Assembly (NCBI GenBank): GCA_917880885.1
Contig: OU862917.1
Span: 28,074,104-28,138,103, forward strand
DNA: 64,000 bases
Direction: 5' to 3'
Source of the DNA: Limnephilus marmoratus
Lineage: Eukaryota; Arthropoda; Insecta; Trichoptera; Limnephilidae
A program made the translations under genes and the position numbers. The notes beneath the pieces are model-generated. The model had not been told where the DNA came from. It worked only from the letters and a program-made list of their open reading frames with translations, and made no database searches. Positions 54,184-64,000 of the stretch are shown in pieces. Position 1 is the first letter of the stretch, and the number at the start of each line of letters is the position of its first letter.

Positions 54184-55345
54184 AAAAGTGTAACAAAAAT
54201 ACAAAAATCAGTGTACATTTATGTAAAAGATCCAGCTAAACCTCTCGCTCTTACAGACAGCTTCATCATGGGAAATCAGTTTAAAAATTTAACAATTCCT
54301 TGCAAAACTTCCACACCAGATGTCCAAATGACGCTGCTTGTTTATAATGTGCCGATTTTACCTGGAGTGCCTTTTGCACGACTTGAAGACAGGATTGTAA
54401 CATACGACCCAAAAAATGGATTTATTATACAAGACACTCAAATGCATGATTCTTCACACGACTTCAGCTGCCGAGGAGTTCTGAAAACAATCGAAGACAA
54501 ACGCATCTTCAGAACATCAATTATGTATCACATAGATTCGCTGCCAAAACTAAAAAATACCGACGTGCGGGTACTTCTCACAAGTTAAGACGGAGTAGCG
54601 GATACAATAATAACTCGAGAAGAAAACGCAGAACTTGTATATAGTGCTGAATTACATTTACATTCAGTAGACGTCAAAGATGTGGGCTTATATATTTGCC
54701 GTTTCAATTCCTCAGATAAAAGTGTAAAAAAAATACAAAAATCAGTGTACATTTATGTAAAAGATCCAGCTAAACCTCTCGCTCCTACAGACAGCTTCAT
54801 CATGGGAAATCAGTTTAAAAATTTAACAATTCCTTGAAAACCCTCCACACCAGATGTCCAAGTGACGCTGCTTGTTGATGATGTGCCGATTATACCTGGA
54901 GAGCCTTTTGCACAACTTGAAGACAGGATTGTAACATACGACCCAAAAAATGGATTTATTATACAAGACACTCAAATGCATGATTCTTCACACGACTTCA
55001 GCTGCCGAGGAGTTCTGAAAACAATCGAAGGCAAAAGCATCTTCAGAACATCAATTATGTATCACATAGATTTGCTGCCAAAACCAAAAATTACCGACGG
55101 TAAGGCTGAAGTAAAATGCGAAGTTCGTATTGCCTTTGGTTCTTAATACGATGGGTATATCCAAACAAAGACAGCATCGATAAAGAACGAGTAAGCATCA
55201 AAAACTGTCAAGACATAATAGATCCAAATGACTATGTCAAAGTTGCCACTTCTACTTTAACGATTATAAACACAACAAGTGAAGACATGGGTTTGTATAG
55301 GTGTGAAATTATTGATCCGAATGAACATTATAATTTTGATGAGAT
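54184..55345 (+). pseudogene. VEGFR/PDGFR (Pvr-like) Ig-domain fragment, tandemly duplicated
   Basis: Read in order, the segment carries Ig2 (NLTIPCKTSTPDV, YDPKNGFIIQD, FSCRGVL, FRTSIMYHI), the end of Ig1 (AELHLHSVDVKDVGLYICRF), Ig2 again, then Ig3 (KAEVKCEVRIAF, WVYPNKDS, STLTIINTTSEDMGLYRCEI). This matches the Ig1-Ig2-Ig3 order of VEGF/PDGF receptor ectodomains; the IxYDPKxGFII box is diagnostic of Ig2. The 382-bp blocks 54184-54565 and 54718-55099 are direct copies at an offset of 534 bp, with roughly 15-20 differences. Decay is clear: an in-frame stop in the linker after copy 1, a Cys-to-stop change in copy 2 (54836-54838), and a frameshift near 55145 within Ig3. No kinase, transmembrane or signal region is present, and no intron separates Ig2 from Ig3. 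Likely origin: capture by the adjoining Helitron or a retrocopy. Confidence 0.7.
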
Positions 55346-55479
55346 TATTGTGTCAGAGGATTGTAAAAAATTAGAAAAAATTATGTCGGAATTGAAATAC
55401 ATTTTTACATGCGAAGACACGCTGATAATTTTGATATGTTTAATGATGTTGATAATTTTAGCGCTGTCTTATTCATTGC

Positions 55480-55853
55480 AAAGTTAGAGATGCAAAACTT
55501 TATAACCAATGCTTTTAAAGAAAAAAAACAAGTAGACTCTATCTATACTGATTTTAGTAAAGCCTTTGATTCAGTTTCCCATAAAATTCTCATTTGGAAA
55601 TTAGAAAAGCTTGGTATACGTGGCAGTATATTAGCCTGGTTTGAAAGCTATCTTACTGGAAGACAACAAATTGTTAGAATAAAATCCTCATTGTCGGAAA
55701 AAATTTATGCAACAAGTGGAGTTCCGCAGGGTTCACACCTTGGCCCAATATTATTTATCTTGTTTATAAATGATCTTACAAAAATATTTCATGATGTATT
55801 TATCTTACTTTTTGCTGATGACCTCAAAATTTTTAGAATAATTCAAAATATTT
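55480..55853 (+). pseudogene. LINE reverse transcriptase, first part (interrupted)
   Basis: The frame carries the catalytic core of a CR1/Jockey-type LINE: FKEKKQVDSIYTDFSKAFDS, SGVPQGSHLGPILFILFIND and LLFADDLKIF. The YxDD-type box is FADD, normal in this group. At 55854 it is broken by an RTE element; the same gene resumes at 57301. The frames read through when the insert and one TSD copy are ignored. Confidence 0.85.
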
Positions 55854-57300
55854 CATCATCATCATCATCATCTGTGGCTCTACAACCCAGGTCGGGTCTT
55901 GGCCTCCAGCAGAGCCTGCCTCCATGACTGTCGGTGTTGTGCTGCGTTGCGCCAGTTTCGGATGCCGATGGTGCTTGCATCCTTCACCACTCCATCCAGC
56001 CATCGAAGCTTTGGTCTTCCAACTCTTCTCCGACCCCCAGGTGCACCATCCATAATTCGCTTTGGAATATCTCCTTCGCTCATTCTCTGGATATGTCCAG
56101 CCCACCTGAGTCTTCCAGTTTTGATTTCCTTGGAGATATTAGGGTCCTCGTAAAGATCGTATAGCTCCTGGTTGTATCTGATACGCCATTCTCCATTATC
56201 ACAGACTGGGCCGTAAATCCTTCGCAGCACCTTCCTTTCAAAACTTTCTAGGGCTCCTTCATCACCCTTACTGATTGTCCAGCATTCCGAACCATACATA
56301 AGAACAGGTCGTATAAGGTTCTTGTAAAGCAGGACTTTAGTTCTTCTGGTAAGGTGGCGAGATTTCATATGCTTCTGTAGCCCAAAGTAGTATCGATTTG
56401 CAGCTACTATTCTTCTTTTGATTTCGCTGGATACATTGTTGTCATTTGTCACCATAGTACCGAGATATACAAACTCGTTGACAGTTTCAAATGTATAATT
56501 ATCTATCTGTATACTTGGTGGTTTCTGGCGTCCATGTACGGGCATATATTTTGTCTTCCCCTCGTTGATGACCAATCCCATGTTCCTTGCCGACGTAGCT
56601 AAGCTTTTAAACGCCGATTTTAGTTCATATTCTGAGCGTGCGATGATATCTATATCGTCAGCATAAGCAAGGAGCTGAACAGACTTGTTAAAAATATGGC
56701 CTGTGGTTTGTATACCTGCATTTCGGATGGCCTTTTCCAGCGCTAAATTGAATAAAATGCAGGCAAGTGCATCTCCTTGTCTTAGTCCATTGAAGGTCTT
56801 TAGGGTGTCTGACAGATCCTGTTGTATTCTGACTCGGCACTCAACATTAGACATTGTGAGCCTTACTAAGTTTACCAGTTTTCTTGGGATATTAAATTCA
56901 TCCAAGGCTCTGTACAGTCTTTCTCTATTTACCGTGTCATAGGCAGCCTTAAAATCTATGAAGAGATGGTATGTATCAACATTAAATTCTATTGTTTTTT
57001 CCAGTATCTGTCTCAGTGAAAAGATTTGATCAGTTGTAGATTTCCCCTTACGGAACCCAGTTTGATATTGGCCAATTATGCCATCCGAATATTTCATAAG
57101 CCTACCACACAGTACATTTGATAGGATCTTGTATGAGATATTCAGCAGCGTTATGCCCCTATAGTTAGAGCAGTTCATAGGGTCTCCTTTCTTGTGAAGA
57201 GGGCAAATTATTCCACAGTTCCATTCACTTGGCAGAGTCTCAGAGCACCAGATGGATTTAATGATATTATATATATTTACCATTGCAATTCAAAATATTT
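55840..57300 (-). mobile_element. RTE LINE, 5'-truncated, inserted with a 14-bp TSD
   Basis: AATTCAAAATATTT occurs at 55840-55853 and 57287-57300 as an exact duplication. The insert (55854-57286) is on the minus strand and ends in a (GAT)n tail at 55854-55875, the short-repeat tail usual for RTE. It lacks the endonuclease and the start of the reverse transcriptase. Confidence 0.88.
55880..57283 (-). pseudogene. RTE-type reverse transcriptase, uninterrupted but 5'-truncated (467 aa)
   Basis: The protein shows the RT fingers (CPLHKKGDPMNCSNYRGITL, QTGFRKGKSTTDQIFSLRQI), the catalytic FIDFKAAYD at residues 108-116, GLRQGDALACILFNLALE at 166-183, and YADD at 207-210. The thumb region includes VNEFVYLGTMV and RPVLMYGSECWTIS. 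The RTE C-terminus reads GRLRWAGHIQRM, GRRRVGRPKLRWLDGVVKDA and QSWRQALLEAKTRPGL. No stop or frameshift breaks it. Full RTE proteins are about 1,000 residues and begin with an AP-like endonuclease, so roughly half is lost. The ATG at 57283 lies at the truncation point and is not the native start. Confidence 0.88.
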
Positions 57301-57910
57301 ACCATTGCAAAATTCTTCAAGATAATATCAACAAATTGTTAATTTGGTGTAATGAAAATAGCCTTTACTTAAATATCTCAAAATGTCATATAGTTAGATT
57401 TCTCGAATAAAAATCCAGTGATCTTCAATTACAACATTGATAACAATACTCTGGAGACATTAACACAAATTAAAGACTTGGGCATCACTTTTCAATCTAA
57501 TCTTTCATTTGTTAACCACATAACAGAAATCTCTAATAAGGCCTAAATCTAATAAATTATATTTTGCATATGTTAGAAGTCAACTTGAATACAATTCTAC
57601 CGTTTGGAACCCATATTACAATATACATGTACAAGCTGTTGAAAGAATACAAAACAAATTCTTACGTTTTCTTAATTTTAAAATGGGTATTCCAGCAATT
57701 ATGTTGAACTACAATACTATTTTGAATGATATGAATATGCTCAAATTGTCAGACAGAAGAACTTTTACTGACTTGGTATTTCTGTATAAAAATCTAAATG
57801 ATTTAGTTGACAGTCCGATATTGCTCGAATTGATAAGCTTCCGGATTCCAATACGTAATACTAGAAGTCAGGATTTATTTCAGTGCACAGTTCAGGGCGT
57901 TAATAAATAA
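57301..57910 (+). pseudogene. LINE reverse transcriptase, second part (interrupted)
   Basis: Continues the host LINE after the RTE insertion: IYHCKILQDNINKLLIWCNE, NSLYLNISKCHIVRF, then a frameshift near 57405, TQIKDLGITFQSNLSFVNHI, another near 57545, and AVERIQNKFLRFLNFKMGIP to a stop at 57908-57910. It belongs to the same family as 39274-40248. At least two frameshifts make it non-functional apart from the insertion. Confidence 0.75.
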
Positions 57911-59980
57911 ATAAATTAATATTTTTTGATTTGTAACACACTTACCAATATTATCTTATTCACATAGTTATCTGTTTTCTTAAAATGTATTTTTGTATAG
58001 TTATCGTTTTTTCTTAAATTGTATTTGTAAACATGTAACTGTACCTGTAATTTTTTTTTTTAATATTTTATTATTAATATTCAAAAACAAAAAAAATCGA
58101 CTGCACAATAAGAACAAAGATGGCAGAAACGCTCTTTCAGGTTTGATTACGGGACGAGAGGATCTCTGAAAATTGTCAAAAACTGGCGGAGTCCATGCCA
58201 AAACGAGTGAAAGCAGTTATTGAAGCCATAAGGGGAGATATATCCTATTAATTTGCTTAATGGTTGTTGTTGCTTAAAAATATTATTTTAGAAGCAATAC
58301 ATGGTTTTAACATAATAATTGACAATTATTCCATTAATTTGCACAATACTGTATACCTATGCTGTATTCGACAATATAAATAATAATGAACAACTTCGCT
58401 GATAGTATTAGATAAGAGTTCATTATAAACGCTAAGATGAAATAGTAAGATTTGTAAGCATGTACCTAATTAATTATAAACTGCGTATTTTATGTAACGT
58501 TTTTCTATTAAAAATAATGAATTATATACTTTGTCTAAAAATATAATGACGATTCTTCTTTAAAACTCTTCAGGCAGGTAGGTACCATAATCGAACGGTA
58601 TTAATAGACCAGAGACTGTACGGTTGAAATTTAAGAAATGCAACTCTGTTGCCGCGCAGTACGCAAAACCATCTTCGTACTTGGAGTTTGTTATTTGTAT
58701 TTTGAGTATCTCTCCGGATATGGAGAGATTGACGGTAATATGGTTATTTTTGTAACTGGCTGTAGTGAATAATAGTCCCCCCGCGGCTATATTTTACGTA
58801 CGACGTCATTGCATGTCGCGGTTATTTTTTCACGATGACTATCTGTCACTGGATCACAGTGGATCCGAGAAACCGGCTATTTTTGCATCTAGTTCCTATC
58901 GGATTTATAAAATGGTCACCAACAATCAAACTGGCGAAGCCGAAGCAAAAACCGTCCGTTGGTTATTCCAATTTAACTGCTTCTAATAAGCTAATGTGAA
59001 CTCTGGGATAAAAGGTAGTACCTAGTACCTATCCAAAACGGCCACCACCTTGGACTGGAAACGGAACACGCAAACAAATTTACAGACAGATTAAATGCCA
59101 AACGTTCCAGTTAAAAAATCTTTTGAAAATATGTATTTGAGCTCTAGGTAGCAAAGGTGTCTTTCGATTTGCTTTGCGATTTATAGTTTCTTTTAGATTT
59201 TAAATTACTTACCATTATTTTCAGTAAAAATCTCAAATGGAATTTGCTAAGGAGATTCATAATGAAGTGACTCAATTCCCCATTGTAAGGATTTAGAGTT
59301 CAAATCAAGACAGTCCGAATGGCATTTGAAAAGCTCATCCCTCACAAAGCGAGGAAGTGGGTGGAGGCGGCAGGTAGGGGGAAGGGGGCGGACCGTGATT
59401 GAGTTTTCGAAACGGAAGTTTGAGAAAAGAACATTCAAAGATGCCAGTTGCCCAAATCCACCATTTGTGATAAGGGGGTTTAAAACAGCAAGTTAAAGTA
59501 ATAACATCAATGCGCTATAATCTTAGGTAAGTATATATTTTCATAGGTGTATTAATTTATTCAATATCGACGTAGTTTGTTTACAAACAAACATGGTCTT
59601 ACCCCCTTACTGTTTTCAATTTACACAACTGATAATGAATAAATAAAAAGCCTTTTATTTTTTGCAAATAGGTATGTTAAAAAGTAAGAAAAAGTATAAT
59701 TAAAGCTATTTACGAAAAAAAGTAATTCATAAGTAAGAACCTCTCTCTCGGGCGAAGGTGAAGACCTCCTCTTAAAAATTCCATTTATCTCTTGTTTTGT
59801 TCGTAGGGTTAAGTATTTCTTGTATTTGTGTCACTGCTCGTTTTTTTAGGATGTTTAGAAATTCTTCTTCAGAGGGTTTTGGTCTTGATGTTCCATGAAT
59901 GAAGCTATGAACGCGCTTCGTAAAATCCAGAACGAACTCGACGCACGAAAAAGTAGCAGAAACAGTAACACAAAATATAA
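57911..59980. other. Non-coding DNA, no gene recognised
   Basis: 58620-58700 repeats a segment found at 34155-34232. An A/T-rich tail-like stretch follows the LINE (to about 58090). The sequence AACAAAGATGGCAGAAACGC at 58112-58131 has a start-like context, but its frame closes quickly. Nothing else is recognised. Confidence 0.35.
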
Positions 59981-59982
59981 AC

Positions 59983-60421
59983 AGCATGATGGATGAAAAG
60001 TTTAAAATTTGGGATGAAAAACACGAAAACTTCACAGAACAGTTGGAAAATCAAGAAAAACGAATTTATTTCCTGGAAAAACAGGCACGAAAAAATAATA
60101 TCGTCTTTTTCGGCATTGAGGAAACCGAATCCTCATACCAAATATTGGAAAACATTATAATAATCATGTTTGTAAAGGAATATTTCTCTCTAGACCTAGA
60201 TCACAGAGATATCCAAAAAGTCAAGAGAATCGGCCAAAAAGGAAGAAGGTCTCGACCAATAATTGCTACATATACCACACTTGGCACAAAATTAAATATA
60301 TTTAAACAGAGAATAGAGGCACTAAGAGAAACCACATATTAAATAAAGGAAAACTATCCAAAGCAAATACTAGAGAAAATAAAAGAGCCACAAGTGCAGG
60401 TAAAACTCGAAAACACTATCT
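59983..60421 (+). pseudogene. LINE ORF1-like protein fragment
   Basis: A 118-codon frame reads a coiled coil (MDEKFKIWDEKHENFTEQLE NQEKRIYFLE), then ARKNNIVFFGIEETESS and an RxGQKGRRSRPIIATYTTLG box. This is the layout of ORF1 proteins of insect L1/RTE-like LINEs: coiled coil, then an RRM-like KNNxxFFGIEE core. It stops at 60340, and one stop codon later continues as KENYPKQILEKIKEPQVQ, so a nonsense mutation ended it early. No ORF2 follows. Confidence 0.6.
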
Positions 60422-60855
60422 CCTAAAACACCCACAGACGACGGATCAATAGTACAGGCCAACAAGAAAAATAAACAACAGACACAAAAAGAAGAACTTC
60501 TAACCTGTCTGGCGGTCTGAGCATGCTTAACTGATTAGTATATAAAAATCAAAAAAACATGCCCAGCGCTCAATGCAACAAAGCCGACAACTTGTAGCAA
60601 CTACCGCCACCTACGACACAGGTAACATGCAAAAAACAACAATTAAAACCAAACCTCATCTTCCAACCCGGCTGGTCACCGTGGAAGATCAAGACACAAC
60701 TGATAAAATAACAACTGATTACTGACTGTTATTAAACTGTTATTAGACTGACTGTTATTAAACCAGTAGAAATATTATTCATGCCGATTCTGTTATGTAT
60801 CTAACATTAGATTATACCCAAGTAGACGTGCATAATTTCTGCAACTTTGTTTATA
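60422..60855. other. Non-coding spacer
   Basis: A short local duplication (GACTGTTATTAAAC and variants) lies at 60722-60765. Nothing else is recognised. Confidence 0.35.
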
Positions 60856-60859
60856 TTGA

Positions 60860-61065
60860 ATAGCTGAAGTCCCCGGCGATGCCCGGGCTTTACACAGAGT
60901 TTTTCGAAATCAAATGTAGACAGTGAATTCCTCTTATTTTGAAGTCACGTACGCAAAATTTCATCAATTTCGGCATAAAACTGTAGATTTGCATACAAAC
61001 AAATCCTCACCGCTCGCTTACCAGCCCGCTCGTCCACCACATGCAGACATTCTCCTTTATATGTC
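60860..61065 (-). mobile_element. Helitron-like 3' end fragment
   Basis: TAGCTGAAGTCCCCGGCGAT then GCCCGGGCTTTACACAGAG matches 20229-20365. On the minus strand it ends in a GC-rich stem box followed by CTTCAGCTA. Confidence 0.45.
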
Positions 61066-61509
61066 AACCAAATTATATACTTAAACCTTCCTCATGAATA
61101 TGAATATGAACATAATATTAGGATGATTTATAAAGCGCCGTTTTTGTGAAAAATCATTTCAAGGGTGCTGTATAAATTTATAACATATATCTAAGATCTA
61201 GAAAACTACAAGCTAGACAAACAATTAAAAACAACTTATGTCTAAAAATTGCATACACCGTTTCTTTGATCACCGATACGAAAATATATTTGACAAATGA
61301 ACACGATGCTGCCTAAAAATGAATGAATACAGGAACATACTTATCTGGGAGGTCGCTTGAAATTAACAATGTTTATTGTCTATTTAAAGAAATTTAGATA
61401 GAGTTCGGACGCAGAGGACATAATTGTGAACACATGTTATAAAAAAAAGAAAAAGTTTTATACTTTTGAACGTAGCTATAACTTTGTGGATATCCATTAT
61501 AGATAAATT

Positions 61510-61802
61510 AAACAATGTTACTTTGTTTGAACCACTTGTATATTTGAGTAAAGCCGACCGGTTTCGGAATGACCGTTCCTTCTTCAGGGCAAACGTATAC
61601 TGATTTGACAGTTACACAATAATTACCACAGTTACCATCAGTGGCGGTTAGTGGTTACCATAATCCTTAATAATACATTGTTCCCATCCACTATTTTGTA
61701 ACTATCAAATCAGTATACGTTTGCCCTGAAGAAGGAACGGTCGTTTCAAAACCGGTCGGCTTTACTAAAATATACAAGTGGTTCAAACAAAGTAACATTG
61801 TT
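61510..61802. repeat. Foldback with ~100-bp arms and a GACCGGTTTCG motif
   Basis: The left arm (61510-61612) and right arm (about 61700-61802) are reverse complements with few mismatches. They include AACAATGTTACTTTGTTTGA, GCCGACCGGTTTCG and CCTTCTTCAGGGCAAACGTA. Read on the right arm, CTGAAGA is followed by a short GGAACG/CGTTTC stem and then AAAACCGGTCGGC, a variant of the arrangement at 21686-21922. Confidence 0.75.
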
Positions 61803-61804
61803 AA

Positions 61805-62339
61805 GTCGATAGAAATTGTAGCCAGGCAATAAGTTTGCCCATAATATTATATATTACTCCATATAATAACGTGTAGATATTATAAAGGGTTGATGAAATA
61901 AAATGAAATCATTCCAAGGTGTTTTCGTGTGAAGTTCTTTAGTTATTAAAAATAGGGAAAAAAATAATCTGGAATTTCTCCTGTAGACATAACCAAGCAG
62001 AATTGAAACCCCCCGAATTCAGGCTGTATAAGGCTTTCGTCAGAGAATAACTAACGTGACTTGCCTTCGAATATGAGTATCCCGTAGGATGGAAATCCCC
62101 GAACAATTGAATGGAATTTTAAGAGTTTTCTCCAAGCTTCTACGGCAATAACAATGCATTGTGAAAATTTTCCTTTTCATCGACTTGATCATGCGAAGCA
62201 GTAATGAGTATTTGGCGGATCCAGTCATTTGTTGGTGATATTATAAATGATGATTTATCGGCTTCCATCACAAAACAGAATGGTGATACAAAAGAAGATT
62301 GTGAACGAATTAATAAAATAAAATACATAATTAACTAAC
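61805..62339. other. Non-coding spacer
   Basis: Nothing is recognised. Confidence 0.35.
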
Positions 62340-62795
62340 TAACCATCACGCCGCTTCCCCGCGGGGGTAAGCAGAGAGGATAGACTGCTAAACAACTCGG
62401 TCTTGGTACACACTCCTTGTACTCATACATGCTCTTCTATTACTCTGACTCTTGACATGGCCCGACTAAAGTATCTGATTCACTTGGTAGTGCCATGTCT
62501 TTCTTGGGCGTCCTCGACTTCTCTTACCATTCAAATTTGCATCATATATTCACCTTACACTCCTTTCCTCGTTCATTCGATCTACATACCCAAACCATCT
62601 GAGCGTCCCTGTCTTAATTTTACTCATTATGCTTACATCAGCCTTGCATTCTTTGCGGATCTCCACGTTTCTCACACGATTGTACATGGTTTTACACACA
62701 TTCGCCTCAGGGATCTCATTTCTACAGCATTCAGTCTACTCTCATCCTTCTTCTGCCAGTTCCATGCCCCAATGCCATACATCAGGGTAACCTAA
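62340..62795 (-). pseudogene. RTE-like LINE C-terminal fragment
   Basis: On the minus strand the decayed frame reads YGIGAWNWQKKDESRLNAVE, MRSLRRMC, then MVWVCRSNERGKECK and a TPKKDMALPSESDTL box (equivalent to RPRKTWxxxVxEyL), and ends with the family's 3' box at 62345-62400. Many stops and frameshifts are present. The plus-strand frame of 130 codons is its shadow. Just upstream, TAACCTAACCTAACCTAACA (62788-62807) holds three insect-telomere-like CCTAA units. Confidence 0.6.
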
Positions 62796-62883
62796 CCTAA
62801 CCTAACATATTCTTTCATCGTTTTCTGTTTATTTCGGTTACCGATATTTTAAAGGGGACACATATTAGTATACTTGGGTTATA

Positions 62884-63568
62884 GTCTAGCACAGGGGTCG
62901 GCAAACATATTAGCCAAAGAGCCAAATATGCACATTATAATTGAGAGCCAAAACTGTTTATGGATTTAGCAAACATAATTTTAGCACTTCATTAAATTAC
63001 GGGTACGCTGAATAAAACTCAATTTCATACTTAATAAAGATTTTATTCATTCATAAAAAATTGTAATTAAGGAATCCATAAATTTAAATCATGACAATAA
63101 TACGAACAATGTCATTGCATCTCCTTGAGTAAGTCAGAAAGAGTAAGGAGAGTTTGAGTAAGTCAGGTTTATTGGTTGTTATTCTTAATTTTAGGTCCTT
63201 ATTTCAGATTCCAGGTTCTTATCAATAAGACATCTTCTCAGTTTACTCTTGATAAAGTTCATTATGCTAGTTCTAGTTTATGCAATCTGTAGAACCGAAA
63301 AGGGAAGGAACAGCAAACGCTAGTTTTTTCAGCTGATCATAAGTCAGGAATATTATTCCAGGCATTGAAGATGATCATGTCTTCCTTCTCCAGGTCTTTC
63401 AAAGCAGACCATTTGTATTGTGAACTAAGCTCACATTTGTTATTCTCCAATATTTCCAAATCAACAAAAAGACCTTCAAATTTAGAGCCATATTTCCTCA
63501 TTTTTTAAAATCCAGCAATTGTATTTCAAAGAGTCGCACTAGAGGAGCCGCACTTTGCTGGTCTAGTT
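62884..63568 (-). mobile_element. hAT element fossil
   Basis: The left end CAGGGGTCGGCAAACATATT (62892 on) is the common terminus of one hAT group, followed by the subterminal AAGAGCCAAATATG. The right end (GAGGAGCCGCACTTTGCTG) has lost its last bases. GTCTAGCA (62884-62891) and GTCTAGTT (63561-63568) are a decayed 8-bp duplication. On the minus strand at 63240-63480 there is a remnant of the hAT C-terminal dimerisation region (EDMIIFNAWNNIPD, then LAFAVPSLFGST in another frame). Confidence 0.6.
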
Positions 63569-63729
63569 CACACAGTTATTCGAAAAGTTGTAGAGCTATT
63601 TTTATGTATTTAAAAACAGGACATTGTTTCTTCTCTGAAATCCAAGTTTGACACGTAATAAGTGCTAGCAATGCATGTGTACGAGTGCTGTGTTCGATTT
63701 CACTCTTGTTGCGATTTAATAAATTAATT

Positions 63730-63975
63730 TGAACGTCTCCCAACCGCCTCGAGCCAGTGAGACTATAGCATCGCCAAATAAGGTATGTTGTGAGGCTAAA
63801 GGTAGTGGAGAGGGGAGGGAGATGAGGAGAGGAAGGTGGAGAAGTATCTGGCTATTCAGAACTAGTCAACAAACATGTCTAAAACTATTTCAAGCAACAT
63901 TTCAATTCTGAATGGTAGTCTTACACCATGACAATACTGAGAGTATCTTCCGCTCTGTAACGTGCCGCAATGTAC
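63730..63975. repeat. Dispersed repeat, shared with 27270-27690
   Basis: CCCAACCGCCTCGAGCCAGT, GACTATAGCATCGCC, a GA-rich block (63808-63840) and GAGAGTATCTTCCGCTCTG match the copy near 27.3-27.7 kb. The class is unknown. Confidence 0.5.
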
Positions 63976-64000
63976 CTTATATTATTTGTAAATTATTAAA

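Noticed and set aside
62788..62807. Possible interstitial telomere tract (CCTAA)3
   Set aside because: Only three units; too short to be meaningful beyond chance in an insect genome, though noted with the RTE fragment.
1..64000. CRISPR arrays, operons, ribosome-binding sites, prophage
   Set aside because: The sequence is eukaryotic: spliceosomal-era transposons, LINE tails with poly-A, no regularly spaced repeats and no bacterial gene arrangement.

Overview
The window looks like repeat-dense nuclear DNA from an insect or close arthropod relative. It is AT-rich, every long open reading frame I recognise comes from a transposable element, and the element mix is typical of arthropods: pogo/Tigger, piggyBac, hAT, BEL/Pao, RTE- and CR1/Jockey/L2-like LINEs, Helitrons and many MITEs. 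I found no intact host gene. I cannot name a species.

Layout. 1-2.5 kb: AT-rich, nothing recognised. 2.5-8.8 kb: a complete pogo/Tigger-like DNA transposon (25-bp terminal inverted repeats, TA duplication, uninterrupted 796-aa transposase), with a complete piggyBac element (TTAA duplication) inserted in the transposase 3' flank. 9-20 kb: non-coding DNA, fragments of a dispersed SINE-like repeat, LINE and RTE tails, and an 8-bp-TSD hAT MITE. 20-30 kb: Helitron-like repeats, a GC-rich MITE, a long foldback, a tRNA-associated MITE, and long stretches with nothing recognised. 30.9-33.3 kb: a long-TIR MITE split by an internally deleted BEL/Pao-like LTR retrotransposon whose 5-bp duplication restores the MITE terminus. 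37.5-41 kb: a foldback, a second copy of the hAT MITE, LINE pieces and a Harbinger-like GC-rich MITE. 41-50 kb: LINE 3' ends, SINE-like copies, Helitron-like copies and a 151-bp RTE insertion with a 15-bp TSD. 51.9-52.5 kb: a near-perfect palindrome with two 199-bp arms, each carrying a tRNA-Thr-like sequence. 54.0-55.4 kb: a Helitron-like 5' end joined to a tandemly duplicated, decayed fragment of a VEGFR/PDGFR-type (Pvr-like) receptor Ig region. 55.5-57.9 kb: a LINE reverse-transcriptase gene interrupted by an RTE insertion with a 14-bp TSD. 58-64 kb: LINE ORF1, Helitron ends, another foldback, an RTE fragment and a hAT fossil.

The window is best read as layered insertions. Target-site duplications give relative ages in several places: piggyBac after pogo, BEL after MITE, RTE after LINE. 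Apart from the two DNA transposases (one intact, one with a single in-frame stop), the coding sequences are truncated or frameshifted. The most unusual items are the Helitron-associated receptor fragment, the tRNA-bearing palindromic MITE cluster, the nested pogo/piggyBac pair, and several short perfect hairpins of unknown origin.
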